Shown one piece after another: positions 7,475 to 16,306 of a DNA stretch of 64,000 bases (its first letter is position 1; each line of letters opens with the position of its first letter). The DNA is from Planococcus lenghuensis. GTDB lineage: Bacteria > Bacillota > Bacilli > Bacillales_A > Planococcaceae. The translations under genes and the position numbers were made by a program. Location of the stretch: the NCBI RefSeq assembly GCF_001999905.1, contig NZ_CP019640.1, positions 1,902,001 to 1,966,000 of the forward strand. Direction: 5' to 3'. The notes beneath the pieces were generated by a model. The model saw only the letters and a list, made by a program, of their open reading frames with translations, was not told the DNA's origin and searched no databases.

Positions 7475-10400
7475 ATGCCAAAGAAAAAGAGCCTGGCTGT
7501 CGTCAGTTCTGCATTGCTTGCGACTCAATTGTTTGCTGGCGCAGCAGCTGCTGCTGACTCCTCGCACCAAGTACGTGACGTGTTCGGACACACGGAAGAA
7601 GTCGTCGCCGATACACGGGATACTGCTACTGCCATCTTGCCAGACACGGTCCAGATTGAAGCTGCACAGAAATTACTGGCCTCATCGGGCAGCGGTGTGA
7701 AGATCAACTGGAATTCGCAGTTCGGAACGCCTTCCAGTATTACAAAATCCGGCGGATACCTAACCGGACCCTCAGCAGGATCAGCTGAAGAAATCGCACG
7801 GGCTTGGCTGGAAGCGAATAAGGAATTATTCGGTTTAACTGATTCGGATGTCCGAAATTTAAAAGTGGTCCGAAATTATGAAGTCCCAGGTACGAAGTTG
7901 AACCCGGTCACCTTCCAGCAGACGGTCAATGGCATCGAATCTGTCTATGGCGGCCGAATCATCGTAGCTGTAAATGAAGAAGGAAAAATCTTATCTGTTA
8001 CCGGCAATGCGGCACCGAGCGGTGAACTGGCGGGCGAATTCACATTGACAGCGACGGATGCGTTAAATACGGTAGTCAGCCGGCTCACACCTGAACTGAC
8101 TTATACACCGAAACCGCTTGCAGATGAAGCTGGCTGGAAAGTATTTGATGGACTTGATGTATTTCCCGCTGAACAACGAGTTAAAGAAGCCATCTTTTAT
8201 ACAAGCGGTGGCATCCGCCCGGCCTACCGGGTCCTATTCATTGAAGAATTGAATAAAGCCTATGAAATCGTAATTGACGCGGAGTCAGGCGAACAGCTTT
8301 ATAAACGCTCACTCGTTAACTTCCTGAATCCCGAAGGACTTATTTTTGAAAACTATCCGGGAGCGGCTGCAGGCGGTACGCAAAAGGTAAAGTCCTTTAC
8401 TGGTGACCCGGCTGCTTCCCCTCAAGGGTGGCTTCTCCCGACATCCGATACAGGTGTAACCACATTCGGCAATAATGCCAGCACTTATGCGAACTGGAGC
8501 AACTTCCTTGTGCCTGCAGATACGTTAGTGAGACCAGTTAGTCCGCTCGGTCAGTTCAATTATGTGTTCTTGAATGCTTGGCAAAAGAGCAAAGGAGAAA
8601 TCGTGCCGCCTTCTTATGCGGAGGATGTGAATAGTGCTACAGCCAATTTGTTCTATCACCACAATCTATTCCATGATTACTTCTATAAGCTGGGTTGGAC
8701 TGAACCTGCCGGCAACCTGCAGATCAATAATTTCGGAAAAGGCGGCCTTGGCGGAGATCCGATTCTTGGGCTCGTGCAGGCGGGTGCTGCAACAGGTGGC
8801 GATCCGACTTATTTGGGACGAGATAACGCCTACATGCTGACACTGCCTGACGGAATCACCGCTTGGAGCGGCATGTTCTTATGGGAACCGATTGCCGGCG
8901 CGTTTGAAGGAGCCTATGCAGACGGCGATTACGATGCGGGCATCATTTATCATGAGTATTCCCATGCGTTATCAAATCGCCTTGTTGCAGGCGGGGAATC
9001 GCTCGGCAGCCATCAAGCGAGTTCCATGGGCGAAGGCTGGGGCGATTGGTTCGGCATGCACTATTTAGTGAAAAATGGTCTGCAGGATGAGCCGGTTGTC
9101 GGCGCTTACGTAACAGATAACGCTGAACGGGGAATCCGAAACTGGTCGCTTGCTGACGCGCCAATTAATTACGGAAACATTGGATATGATATTGTCGGTC
9201 CTGAAGTTCATGCGGACGGTGATATCTGGGCTGCCATTCTATGGCATGTCCGGGAAGAACTGATTGCGGCCTTCGGAAAAGAAGAAGCTGAAAAGGCACT
9301 TGAACAGCTGGTTATGGATGCGATGCCGATTTCTGCACCGAATCCATCGATGGCCGATATGCGCACCGCTATTCTCACTGCCGATATTGAGCGTTACGGC
9401 AGCAAGTACAGTGAAGTCTTATGGTCGGCTTTCGCGCACCGGGGTCTTGGTGATGATGCGGTTTCCCTCGGTGGGGACGATACCGATCCAAAACCGGCGT
9501 TCAATCACCCGAACGAGGCTTTCAATGGACAGCTCTTAGGCCGAATCGTCAATGAGCAGACAAATAAACCAGTTGAAGATGCCAGAATCTTCATTGGACA
9601 ATACGAAGCTCGTTCCACTCCTGCCGTGACGACATCCGGTAAAGGCGGCTTTGCTCTTGATTTGGCAGAAGGGACATATGACATCACAATTCAAGCTAAA
9701 GGATACGGATCCCGTACCATTGAAGACGTGATCATTAAAGCCGGCGATAAGAAACGCTGGAACTTAAAACTGGCACCGAACATTGCCTCTTCCTTTAACG
9801 GTGCTTCGATTGCATCAGTATCAGATGCATCTGCCAGCAATCCGGTCAAATTGGCTATTGATGACACAGAGGCAAGTGTATATGCTTCCGAAGCCAAAGC
9901 AGACGGATTCACCGGCGCTGAGTTCACCGTTGACCTTGCCGGTGATGAACCGCTAGAAATTACACATTTGAATATCAGCGCGATGAAAGACGTGGCAAAA
10001 GCCCGGTTTGCAACCGTCAAAGATTTTGAAGTGCAAGCTTCTGTCGATGGCCAAAACTGGACAACTATTCTTGAGGACAGCTTCACAGCCGGCAAGCCGC
10101 GACCTGCTACTCCGGATTTGGATTATCAGGATTATGGACTTGCACAGCCTACGCAGGCTACTCAATTGAAATTCATCGCGGAAACTGCGCAAAATGATAC
10201 ACTCGGGTATATCCAAGTAGCGGAACTTCAGGCGTTCACTTCCGACAAAGCAAAAATCACGCCGCTGGATCTGCCGCCGGAAAAACCATTCACAGCTAGC
10301 GGAACGATCTCTTTAGGCAATGCAGGGACAGGCATTGGTACGCTTGCTGGAGCAGACGATGTGTCGCTGGCAGTCACACAAAATGAGTTCGTGTCAACTC

Positions 10401-10681
10401 AAAATCCTGAGCCTGCTTCCCAAGGTGTCGACGGTTATGTGCTGACATTGCCTGCACAATATGCAGATGGCATCCATAACTTCTCGGTCAAAGGCACAAG
10501 CGCAAGCGGTCACGATCTAGATATCTTCTTCTACGATGCCGATTTCCAGGTGATCGGCAGTATTGCCACCTCTGCTGCTGATGAGGCAGGTGTCGTACCT
10601 GGCGGAACAAAATATATCTACGTCGGTCTTTACAGCGGTGCAGATACAAGCTTTGAAGTGAATGTGACAAGCCCTTACTAA
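7475..10681 (+). CDS. Secreted M36 (fungalysin-type) zinc metalloprotease
   Basis: About 1068 residues. A signal peptide (basic KKK, then LAVVSSALLATQLFAGAAAAA) leads to an FTP-type propeptide and the M36 catalytic domain. The zinc site is HEYSH (about residues 493-497 from this start), with the downstream Glu in GEGWGDWFGMHY. After the catalytic domain come a carboxypeptidase-regulatory-like module (GRIVNEQTNKPVEDARIFIG), an F5/8-type C or discoidin-like module (about 770-930) and a C-terminal PPC-like beta-sandwich. It is therefore an extracellular endopeptidase with substrate- or surface-binding modules. Of two ATGs nine bases apart, the second has AAGGG at good spacing. The coding sequence is intact, unlike many of its neighbours. 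It stands alone between a pseudogene and a strong terminator. Confidence 0.92.
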   Translation: MPKKKSLAVVSSALLATQLFAGAAAAADSSHQVRDVFGHTEEVVADTRDTATAILPDTVQIEAAQKLLASSGSGVKINWNSQFGTPSSITKSGGYLTGPSAGSAEEIARAWLEANKELFGLTDSDVRNLKVVRNYEVPGTKLNPVTFQQTVNGIESVYGGRIIVAVNEEGKILSVTGNAAPSGELAGEFTLTATDALNTVVSRLTPELTYTPKPLADEAGWKVFDGLDVFPAEQRVKEAIFYTSGGIRPAYRVLFIEELNKAYEIVIDAESGEQLYKRSLVNFLNPEGLIFENYPGAAAGGTQKVKSFTGDPAASPQGWLLPTSDTGVTTFGNNASTYANWSNFLVPADTLVRPVSPLGQFNYVFLNAWQKSKGEIVPPSYAEDVNSATANLFYHHNLFHDYFYKLGWTEPAGNLQINNFGKGGLGGDPILGLVQAGAATGGDPTYLGRDNAYMLTLPDGITAWSGMFLWEPIAGAFEGAYADGDYDAGIIYHEYSHALSNRLVAGGESLGSHQASSMGEGWGDWFGMHYLVKNGLQDEPVVGAYVTDNAERGIRNWSLADAPINYGNIGYDIVGPEVHADGDIWAAILWHVREELIAAFGKEEAEKALEQLVMDAMPISAPNPSMADMRTAILTADIERYGSKYSEVLWSAFAHRGLGDDAVSLGGDDTDPKPAFNHPNEAFNGQLLGRIVNEQTNKPVEDARIFIGQYEARSTPAVTTSGKGGFALDLAEGTYDITIQAKGYGSRTIEDVIIKAGDKKRWNLKLAPNIASSFNGASIASVSDASASNPVKLAIDDTEASVYASEAKADGFTGAEFTVDLAGDEPLEITHLNISAMKDVAKARFATVKDFEVQASVDGQNWTTILEDSFTAGKPRPATPDLDYQDYGLAQPTQATQLKFIAETAQNDTLGYIQVAELQAFTSDKAKITPLDLPPEKPFTASGTISLGNAGTGIGTLAGADDVSLAVTQNEFVSTQNPEPASQGVDGYVLTLPAQYADGIHNFSVKGTSASGHDLDIFFYDADFQVIGSIATSAADEAGVVPGGTKYIYVGLYSGADTSFEVNVTSPY

Positions 10682-10721
10682 ACAATCACTGATTTGTGGT
10701 CTTGGAAGACCAGGAATACCG

Positions 10722-10748
10722 GAAGCCACAGCAATCTGCTGTGGCTTC
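10722..10748 (+). terminator. Terminator of the M36 protease gene
   Basis: GAAGCCACAGCA pairs with TGCTGTGGCTTC around ATC, followed by TTGT. A 12-bp perfect stem 40 bp past the stop codon. Confidence 0.85.
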
Positions 10749-10901
10749 TTGTACTGTCTGCAGCAAATCCGCTTATGAAATTTAGGTTAAAAGAAACTCG
10801 TCCGTAGAAAGGGGTTAGAAAGAAATAATCCTTTCCATTGTTTATCGGTCTTCTATTATGGAAAGACAGATAGTAAGACAAAAATTCAGGGAGGTACCAC
10901 A

Positions 10902-11234
10902 ATGGCTCACGAACATCATCAGGAAATTCTGGACGCGCTGCATCAGTGTCTCGTTGACTGCAACATCTGTTTCAACGAATGCCTGAATGACAAAGAACAT
11001 GCCGATCATCTGACCGATGCGATCCGACTCGCTCGTGATTGCGCCGATACCTGTTCATTTGCAGAGCAATTGGTGACCCGAAATTCACAGTTCCACGAAA
11101 AATTCTTACAATTCTGCGCTGAAGTCTGTGACGCGTGTGCAAAAGCTTGTGATCATCACGGAGCAATGGACCACTGCAAGGCATGTGTGGAATCTTGCCG
11201 GAAATGTGCGGAAGTTTGCAGAAAGTACGTTTAA
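10902..11234 (+). CDS. Four-helix-bundle copper-binding protein (Csp/YhjQ family)
   Basis: A 110-residue cytosolic protein with 13 cysteines arranged on helix faces (CLVDCNICFNECL, CADTC, CAEVCDACAKACDHH, CKACVESCRKCAEVC). This is the pattern of the DUF326 copper storage proteins, which line a four-helix bundle with Cys thiolates to hold many Cu(I) ions. The His-rich start (MAHEHH) fits metal binding. There is no signal peptide, so it is of the cytosolic Csp3/YhjQ kind. GGAGG precedes the ATG by seven bases, and a terminator follows at once. A secreted Met-rich peptide is encoded nearby on the other strand; a joint role in copper handling is plausible, but no CopA or CsoR is present. Confidence 0.85.
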   Translation: MAHEHHQEILDALHQCLVDCNICFNECLNDKEHADHLTDAIRLARDCADTCSFAEQLVTRNSQFHEKFLQFCAEVCDACAKACDHHGAMDHCKACVESCRKCAEVCRKYV

Positions 11235-11244
11235 TGTTGCCAAC

Positions 11245-11276
11245 GGACAGGAGTGTTTCTAATCCTGTCCTTTTTT
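11245..11276 (+). terminator. Terminator of the copper-binding protein gene
   Basis: GGACAGGA pairs with TCCTGTCC, followed by TTTTTT. Confidence 0.88.
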
Positions 11277-11476
11277 AGTTTGGCCGTCCATCAAATCGAT
11301 GATTCAACCTCATTCCATGCGCTTGATTAGTTCATCAGTGTTAATTTTGGCTTATCTACGAATGTTCACTTGATTAGAGCAGGCGTTATCTATCATCCTG
11401 TTGCTGCCTAACAGAGGCTGTCAGCAACAGGCCGAATTTCATCTTTGGAAGAAATCTTCTATCTGGAGCTCACTTA

Positions 11477-11526
11477 TAAAAAAAGACCGCAGACAGCCGG
11501 GTGTAGCCAGGCGTTATCTGCAGTCT
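11477..11526 (-). terminator. Terminator of the Met-rich peptide gene
   Basis: On the minus strand AGACTGCAGA pairs with TCTGCGGTCT, with an inner GCC/GGC stem, followed by seven T. It lies 46 bp past the stop codon. Confidence 0.85.
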
Positions 11527-11571
11527 CTACTTTCCCCGGAAAAGGTCACTTGCGAAAGCAACGCTCTTTCA

Positions 11572-11820
11572 TTACTTTACTTCTTGTTCTTCATCAACCG
11601 ATGCCATGAAATCTCCGCAGGCTTTCATCATTTCCTGTCCTTCCGGAGAATGCATAGCCTTCATCATGCCTGCCATTCCTTCGCTTTCCATCATGTTCAT
11701 CATGCCTGTGTCGCTGGCATTCATCATACTCGATCCGCCACTGGCAAACCCGGTCGTTCCCGTTACCAATAGCGTCGACAAAGCGAACGAAAAGACTAAG
11801 GGTGCTTTTTTTAGCTTCAT
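11572..11820 (-). CDS. Small exported methionine-rich protein
   Basis: An 82-residue protein with a clear signal peptide (MKLKKAPLVFSFALSTLLV, cleavage probably near GFASG) and a mature part with about a dozen Met (SSMM, TGMMNMMESEGMAGMMKAM). It ends in an acidic tail. Met-rich exported peptides often bind Cu(I) or Ag(I), so metal handling is an inference supported by the neighbouring Cys-rich protein. I do not recognise the family. The start at 11820 follows AGGAGGGAG by four bases; an in-frame ATG eighteen bases earlier lies inside that ribosome binding site and is unlikely. Confidence 0.7.
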   Translation of the reverse strand: MKLKKAPLVFSFALSTLLVTGTTGFASGGSSMMNASDTGMMNMMESEGMAGMMKAMHSPEGQEMMKACGDFMASVDEEQEVK

Positions 11821-11949
11821 TTTTCTCCCTCCTCTCATCTTTGCAAGTTCAGTGTATCTAATAAAATTGGAGAATTTGTGAAGATTGAGTTGATTTCATT
11901 TTTCAGTTGGTACCAGAGCCTTTTATTTACACAGATTAAACGGATCATT

Positions 11950-12498
11950 TCAATCACCGGTTTCGTCTAATGTGTATATAATTTCATTGACTACATCAGC
12001 GACTGGCAGACTGCCATCGATTATAAGGTCGGAATTGGATCTAATCGTTTCCAGCATTTCAAGATAACCTCTTCTGCCATAGGAGATATACTGTTCCATA
12101 TCAATCAGTAGTTCCTTACTGGAACTATTCTTATGATCTCTTGTCATCCGGCGTACCAGCGCTATATCCAATGGCGTATCCACAAACACTGCCAAATCAA
12201 TGAATTTACGGGCTTGAGAATGCTTGTAGGCAAAAGGAAAATCCATGACTATAAAATCATGGCATTCAGCAAGTGCCTTTCTTAAATCTTCGATCAGTGG
12301 GGTTAAATCCCACTCCTCATAGTCGGAACCATTGCTTACCCATGTCGGAATGTCACTAGGACCATCAAGATCATACTCGTCAAAAAAGAGAGCCTTGGAA
12401 TTCATTAGTTTTTTATTCAACTGCTCGGTTATAGTTGTTTTGCCACCGCCGGATACAGCCGCAATTGAAACGACGAACGGTTTCTTTGCCTCTGTCAT
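11950..12498 (-). CDS. Uridine kinase-like P-loop NTPase
   Basis: A 182-residue P-loop kinase-like protein. Walker A is SIAAVSGGGKTTI near the N-terminus; FFDEYDLDGP supplies an acidic pair where the base/substrate Asp of uridine kinase-like enzymes lies; FIVMDFPFAY is the Walker B strand; RRMTRDHKNSS gives the LID-type Arg pair. The size fits the uridine kinase/nucleoside kinase-like superfamily, often annotated only as AAA family ATPase. GAGGAGAGAGGA precedes the ATG. It stands alone, so the phosphate acceptor cannot be judged from context. Confidence 0.75.
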   Translation of the reverse strand: MTEAKKPFVVSIAAVSGGGKTTITEQLNKKLMNSKALFFDEYDLDGPSDIPTWVSNGSDYEEWDLTPLIEDLRKALAECHDFIVMDFPFAYKHSQARKFIDLAVFVDTPLDIALVRRMTRDHKNSSSKELLIDMEQYISYGRRGYLEMLETIRSNSDLIIDGSLPVADVVNEIIYTLDETGD

Positions 12499-12539
12499 AT
12501 TCCTCTCTCCTCTATATAAGTTTCACCCTAAGAATTGAC

Positions 12540-12906
12540 GTTACTGAATTAGGAATTCTCTGTATTAGTTATACTCTTTACTATATGTTCGCAATATGTA
12601 AATTTAACGAATAATTGAATATGATATAATTAAATCAAGACAAAACCTGCAAGCTACGGGTTGTGAGCGGCCAATGAAACACTACAAAGAGTATTTTAAA
12701 ACAAAATGTGATGACTTACTAGCAGATTGGACAATGGCCAATACGTGTTTGCATGTATGCAATCGTGACAAATCAAAAATGTCGCATGGATAATCAAAGC
12801 TCCATGAGACATTTAGGAAAAGACGTAACGTATCGCTAGGCATTGGCGCAATGAGCTGTATCAAATATATAATACTTTCAGTTCGCAGGAAAAGTGGTAT
12901 CCGCTT
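12540..12906. other. Intergenic region upstream of the fic remnant
   Basis: AT-rich at first (about 12540-12640), then coding-like composition without any frame having a good ribosome binding site. A 39-codon frame at about 12674 has no recognisable relatives. Nothing else supported. Confidence 0.4.
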
Positions 12907-13648
12907 ATGGAGAAGTTTAAAGAGATTCACACGTTAAAAAGTAAACTTGAACAGCACCGGCCACTTCAGCAAGCAACTGTGAAAAACCTCCGGGAAGTCT
13001 ATCGCATGGAATGGACTTACCATTCCAATGCAATCGAAGGCAATACATTATCTTCCCTTAAAATGAAAGTGATTCTCGAAGACGGATTAACAGTCGGCGG
13101 TAAAAGGTTGCAGGAGCACTTAGAAGTGATTAACCATGCAGAAGCCATTGGTTTTGTTGAAAAGCTGGTTCAAAAACAAGTTCCGCTAAATGAACAGGTC
13201 CTTAAAGAAATTCATTATTTGCTCCTGAAAAGTATTGATAATGAAAACGCGGGTACTTATCGTTCCGTCAACGTCAGAATTAAAGAGAGCAACCATAGCC
13301 CCCTCACTTTCAACAGGTTCAACGAGAAACTCGTTGCCTGATCGCTTGGTATCAAGCTGTAAAGGCCCAACTCCATCCGGTTGAACTAGCCGCGGACTTT
13401 CACGCTAAATTCGCTTGCACTCTCCCATTTACACGCGGGAATGGCCATGTAAGCAGACTCTTAATGAATTTGAGTCTAATGGAATCCGGATTCCCACCCG
13501 CTATCATTAGCAGCGACGAAAAGAACCGGCTCCAGTATTTTACGGCTTTGGAATCTGCAATTGTATGGCGAAATTCTGATCTTCTTATAAGATTGGTTGC
13601 TGGTTGTGTGGAAGATAGCCTGAATCTGCAACTAAATATGGTTACATA
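12907..13648 (+). pseudogene. Broken Fic-domain AMPylase gene
   Basis: The first part (12907-13341) encodes the N-terminus of a Fic protein, including the inhibitory-helix-like motif YHSNAIEGNTLS and the Fic core start ENAGTYRSVNVRI. A frameshift near 13330 moves the rest to another frame (about 13340-13648), which continues with LAADFHAKFACTLPFTRGNG and MNLSLMESGFPPAIIS. The catalytic loop HPFxDGNGR has become LPFTRGNGH, so the catalytic His and the final Arg are lost. The gene is therefore dead twice over. Fic enzymes transfer AMP to proteins and often act as toxins; this relic ends one base before the upstream extension of a HepT/MntA toxin-antitoxin pair. Confidence 0.85.
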
Positions 13649-13687
13649 ATGTCATCTGATTTCTTAAATAAACGGGAGGTTCTTTTA

Positions 13688-14089
13688 ATGAATGCAAAGT
13701 TGGAGCAAGCAAAACATCTTCTGATCGAGCGCCTATCACCGTCCCTGCTGATTGTCTTCGGCTCTAGCGCAAAAGGAACCGAACGACCGGACAGTGACTT
13801 GGATATCGCTTTTCTAAGTAGTGAACAGATCGACGAGTACCAAATTTTTATGATTGCCGAGGAGTTGGCAGCCATCTTGAACAAGGACGTAGATTTAGTG
13901 GATCTGGCCCGAGTTTCGACCGTGTTTCAGATGCAGGTTCTAAGTAGTGGGCAGGTTCTCTATGAAACAGATGAACGGCAGCGGATGGATTTTGAAATGA
14001 AGACGTACAAGATGTATGCGAAACTGAACGAAGAACGGCAACCGGTTTTAGACCAGATTGACAAGAGCGGGTCCATCTATGAGAAATGA
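13688..14089 (+). CDS. mntA: MntA-type nucleotidyltransferase antitoxin
   Basis: A 133-residue minimal nucleotidyltransferase. The diagnostic GSx10DxD motif is present (GSSAKGTERPDSDLDIAFL), with a third acidic residue in DVDLVDL. In the HepT/MntA (type VII) systems MntA adds AMP groups to a Tyr of HepT and so silences the toxin. The ATG at 13688 follows GGGAGG by eight bases; upstream in-frame ATGs lack a ribosome binding site. The gene overlaps the next one by eleven bases, which implies translational coupling. All catalytic residues are intact, in contrast to the pseudogenes on either side. Confidence 0.88.
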   Translation: MNAKLEQAKHLLIERLSPSLLIVFGSSAKGTERPDSDLDIAFLSSEQIDEYQIFMIAEELAAILNKDVDLVDLARVSTVFQMQVLSSGQVLYETDERQRMDFEMKTYKMYAKLNEERQPVLDQIDKSGSIYEK

Positions 14090-14489
14090 CGTCATTTTGA
14101 GTAAAATCAATATCATCGAACGGTGTCTTAAACGGATCCATGAGGTATATGAAGGGAATCCAGGGAATCTGATGGACTTCACAAAACAAGATTCCATCGT
14201 GCTGAATATCCAACGAGCGTGTGAGGCTTCTATCGATTTGAGTATGCATATCGTTGCTGAAAAGAGGTTGGGTATTCCACAGACCAGCCGGGATGCGTTT
14301 GAACTTCTTCAGCAGAATCAGATCATTTCAACGGGAACAACGAAACAGATGAAAGCTATGGTCGGTTTCCGGAATGTGGCTGTGCACAACTACGAGGAGA
14401 TTAGTATGGTCATCCTGCAGAAAGTTATTGAGCTACATTTAGCTGACCTTCGGAAATTTACAGAGGAGATCCTCTCTTATCAAGAGTAA
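14079..14489 (+). CDS. hepT: HepT-family HEPN ribonuclease toxin
   Basis: A 136-residue all-helical HEPN protein. The active-site RX4HXY motif is visible as RNVAVHNY in the C-terminal third, with the Tyr that MntA AMPylates. HEPN toxins of this family cleave RNA when free. The ATG lies inside the mntA stop region, giving an eleven-base overlap. Order antitoxin-then-toxin is common for this pair. With a broken fic before it and a broken recombinase after it, the pair appears to be the preserved core of an otherwise decayed accessory segment. Confidence 0.88.
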   Translation: MRNDVILSKINIIERCLKRIHEVYEGNPGNLMDFTKQDSIVLNIQRACEASIDLSMHIVAEKRLGIPQTSRDAFELLQQNQIISTGTTKQMKAMVGFRNVAVHNYEEISMVILQKVIELHLADLRKFTEEILSYQE

Positions 14490-14675
14490 CGCCCTTCCTC
14501 TGCTTTGTAAGACCATTATTAAGGGCTATGGAATGACGTCCTTATATCACTGATGCTTACCTGATTTTGTATCAACAGCATTAAATTTATTCAGATAGGA
14601 ACAAATGCTCGTTAAAATTGTATTTTGCGAACAATTATATCGATATAGTAATAACCGAAAGGAAGTGTTCGATTC

Positions 14676-15427
14676 ATGGCCATGACACCCGAAGAGCTGC
14701 AGATCCTACAGCGAATTGAGCTCCAGTTAACCACCATGCCCTTCTATGTGGTCGAGTATGTCCGTTCCAAAAAGCGTGCAGGCCTTTCTGCTAATACGCT
14801 ATTGCAATACCTTTACCACTACCAGCATTTTTTCAAGTGGCTGCTTCGCGAAGGACTGACCGATGCGGCGAATGCTGCTTCCATCTCCTATTCCACCCTT
14901 GAGAAACTGCGGAAACAGGACATCGAGCTCTATATCGAGTACCTCCAGGAAGAATCCATTCATTACGAACAGGAGACGACCAAAAAACGCGGGAAGGATG
15001 TCGTTAATCTCTCCGTCCACGCGTTGAAGTCCCTATTCAATTATCTGACGAAAGAAACCGAGAATGAGGACGGCGAGTCCTACTTTTACCGGAACGTCAT
15101 GAGCAAAATCGTTATGCATACAAAAAAAGAAACGGCGAGCAGACGCGCAGAAAATCGGTTCGGTCATCCTGAATGACCAGGAGATCCATGAGTTCCTGCA
15201 TTTCGTGGAATTTGAGTACGAAGAATTGCTCGAAAGCGCCATAGCTTGCAGCTGATTTTATTCGGAATGGTGGTAATCTCGTGTTCTTGTGTGACCAGCT
15301 GGGTCACAGTAATATTGAAACCACCTCCCTATACACAAATCTATCTAACAAAGACAACGAACAAGTGCTAACCCGTATGGAAGCCAACCGTCTTCGACGA
15401 AATAATGTAGATGAAGATCACGGATAG
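14676..15427 (+). pseudogene. Broken XerS-like tyrosine recombinase
   Basis: The first 150 codons give the SAM-like N-terminal domain of a XerS-type recombinase (MPFYVVEYVRSKKRAGLS, LLQYLYHYQHFFKWLLREG). A frameshift at the A7 run near 15120 moves the frame, which continues as VILNDQEIHEFLHFVEFEYE. After about 15243 an internal deletion removes most of the catalytic domain and joins directly to the C-terminal piece CDQLGHSNIETTSLYTNLSN, containing the HxxH-region His and the Tyr nucleophile, ending at TAG 15427. XerS is normally about 360 residues and resolves chromosome dimers in some Firmicutes or acts for mobile elements. This copy lacks the catalytic Arg and Lys and cannot recombine. Confidence 0.85.
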
Positions 15428-15437
15428 TAAAAGAAAA

Positions 15438-15463
15438 GGAGTTTTATTTATTTGTGTGACTCC
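15438..15463 (-). terminator. Terminator of epimerase copy 2
   Basis: The counterpart of the hairpin at 1909-1934, with the stem reduced to about five pairs by a substitution, followed by TTTTCTTTTA on the minus strand. Confidence 0.5.
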
Positions 15464-15531
15464 TTCCAATGGTTTTATCTATAATTTACATCACTTACTA
15501 TATTTCTTGTTCTTTATTAACACTTAAGTAA

Positions 15532-15951
15532 TCAACTCTTGTACCTTTGATACTCACAAAGCTCAATCAATGTTCCATCAGTTGATACAGGATTAATATA
15601 AATGAGCTTTCTCCCCCGGGAGTTCACACGTAGTGTGTCCTCCAAAAAGCGTACTCCGTTTTGACGAGCCTCAAGTATTGCTTGATCCAAATCGTCTACT
15701 TGATACGCAACATGATGGACTCCTTTTCCTTTTTGCCTTATAAATCGAGCTATAGGTGAATCATTATTCGTCGGTTCCAATAATTCAGTGGTTTGACCAT
15801 TAGTTTCCACTACAGCCACATGTACTTCAGCGCCAGCTGTGTTGCTAGTGTAACGATCTGTTAATGAACCGTTTAATACATTCAAATAAAAGGGCAGAGC
15901 TTCATCAATGCTTCTAACGGCTACTCCAATGTGATCTAAAACAACCTCCAA
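15532..15951 (-). CDS. Methylmalonyl-CoA epimerase-like VOC protein, copy 2
   Basis: A 139-residue paralogue of 2013-2423, with the same metal-site His in LDHIGVAVRS and VHHVAYQV and the Glu in LIELCEY. Differences are few: GVEVHV is GAEVHV, METNGQTIELL is VETNGQTTELL, and the C-terminus is extended to YQRYKS by a changed stop region. The TTG start with AAAGGAGG is conserved. Upstream DNA differs from copy 1 right after the ribosome binding site, so the two genes have different promoters or one has none. Which copy is ancestral is unclear; this one is not next to an element end. Confidence 0.8.
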   Translation of the reverse strand: MEVVLDHIGVAVRSIDEALPFYLNVLNGSLTDRYTSNTAGAEVHVAVVETNGQTTELLEPTNNDSPIARFIRQKGKGVHHVAYQVDDLDQAILEARQNGVRFLEDTLRVNSRGRKLIYINPVSTDGTLIELCEYQRYKS

Positions 15952-16078
15952 ACTAATTCCTCCTTTAGGGGTTCGCCTGCTTCTGTCAAAACGGCAGAAA
16001 GTGAAAGTTTTCTGAAGTCCAAGGCCTAAAAACAGAAAAACCCCAAATGGGGTCACTTTTTTAGTGTGTCCGTCATTC

Positions 16079-16216
16079 GGGGTTCAGTTCAAGCTACAGG
16101 ATCCTTTTTTCTTAGTCTATCCGAAAACTGGGGCTCAGTTCAAGCTGCAGGGTCCTTTTTCTTAAGCTGCCCGAAAACCGGGGCTCAGTTCAAACTAGAG
16201 AATCCTGTTTTTTATT
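16079..16216. repeat. Tandem repeat, period 50-51 bp
   Basis: Two complete and one partial unit start at 16079, 16130 and 16180. Each begins GGGGCTCAGTTCAAGCTRCAG (or close) and continues into a T-rich stretch and CCGAAAAC. A CCCC/GGGG mini-hairpin with a T run lies just before at 16040-16062. The region is non-coding as far as I can judge. Confidence 0.75.
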
Positions 16217-16271
16217 GTTCCAGCACATTTTATCGGCTCATTCATAGATCAACGGAATTTCCTGACAATTT

Positions 16272-16305
16272 TAAGAGCCATCCCTGAAAAAGGGATGGCT
16301 CTTAA
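16272..16305. terminator. Terminator of the P450 gene
   Basis: AAGAGCCATCCC pairs with GGGATGGCTCTT. It lies directly behind the P450 stop codon on the minus strand; the U tail is short (TTAAAATTG). Confidence 0.75.
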
Positions 16306-16306
16306 A

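Larger units (their letters stand above)
15429..15968. repeat. Long direct repeat, copy 2
   Basis: Near-identical to 1898-2441. It begins directly behind the xerS remnant stop and ends at the epimerase ribosome binding site (TCCTCCTTTA on the plus strand). The two copies are 13.5 kb apart in the same orientation. Confidence 0.9.
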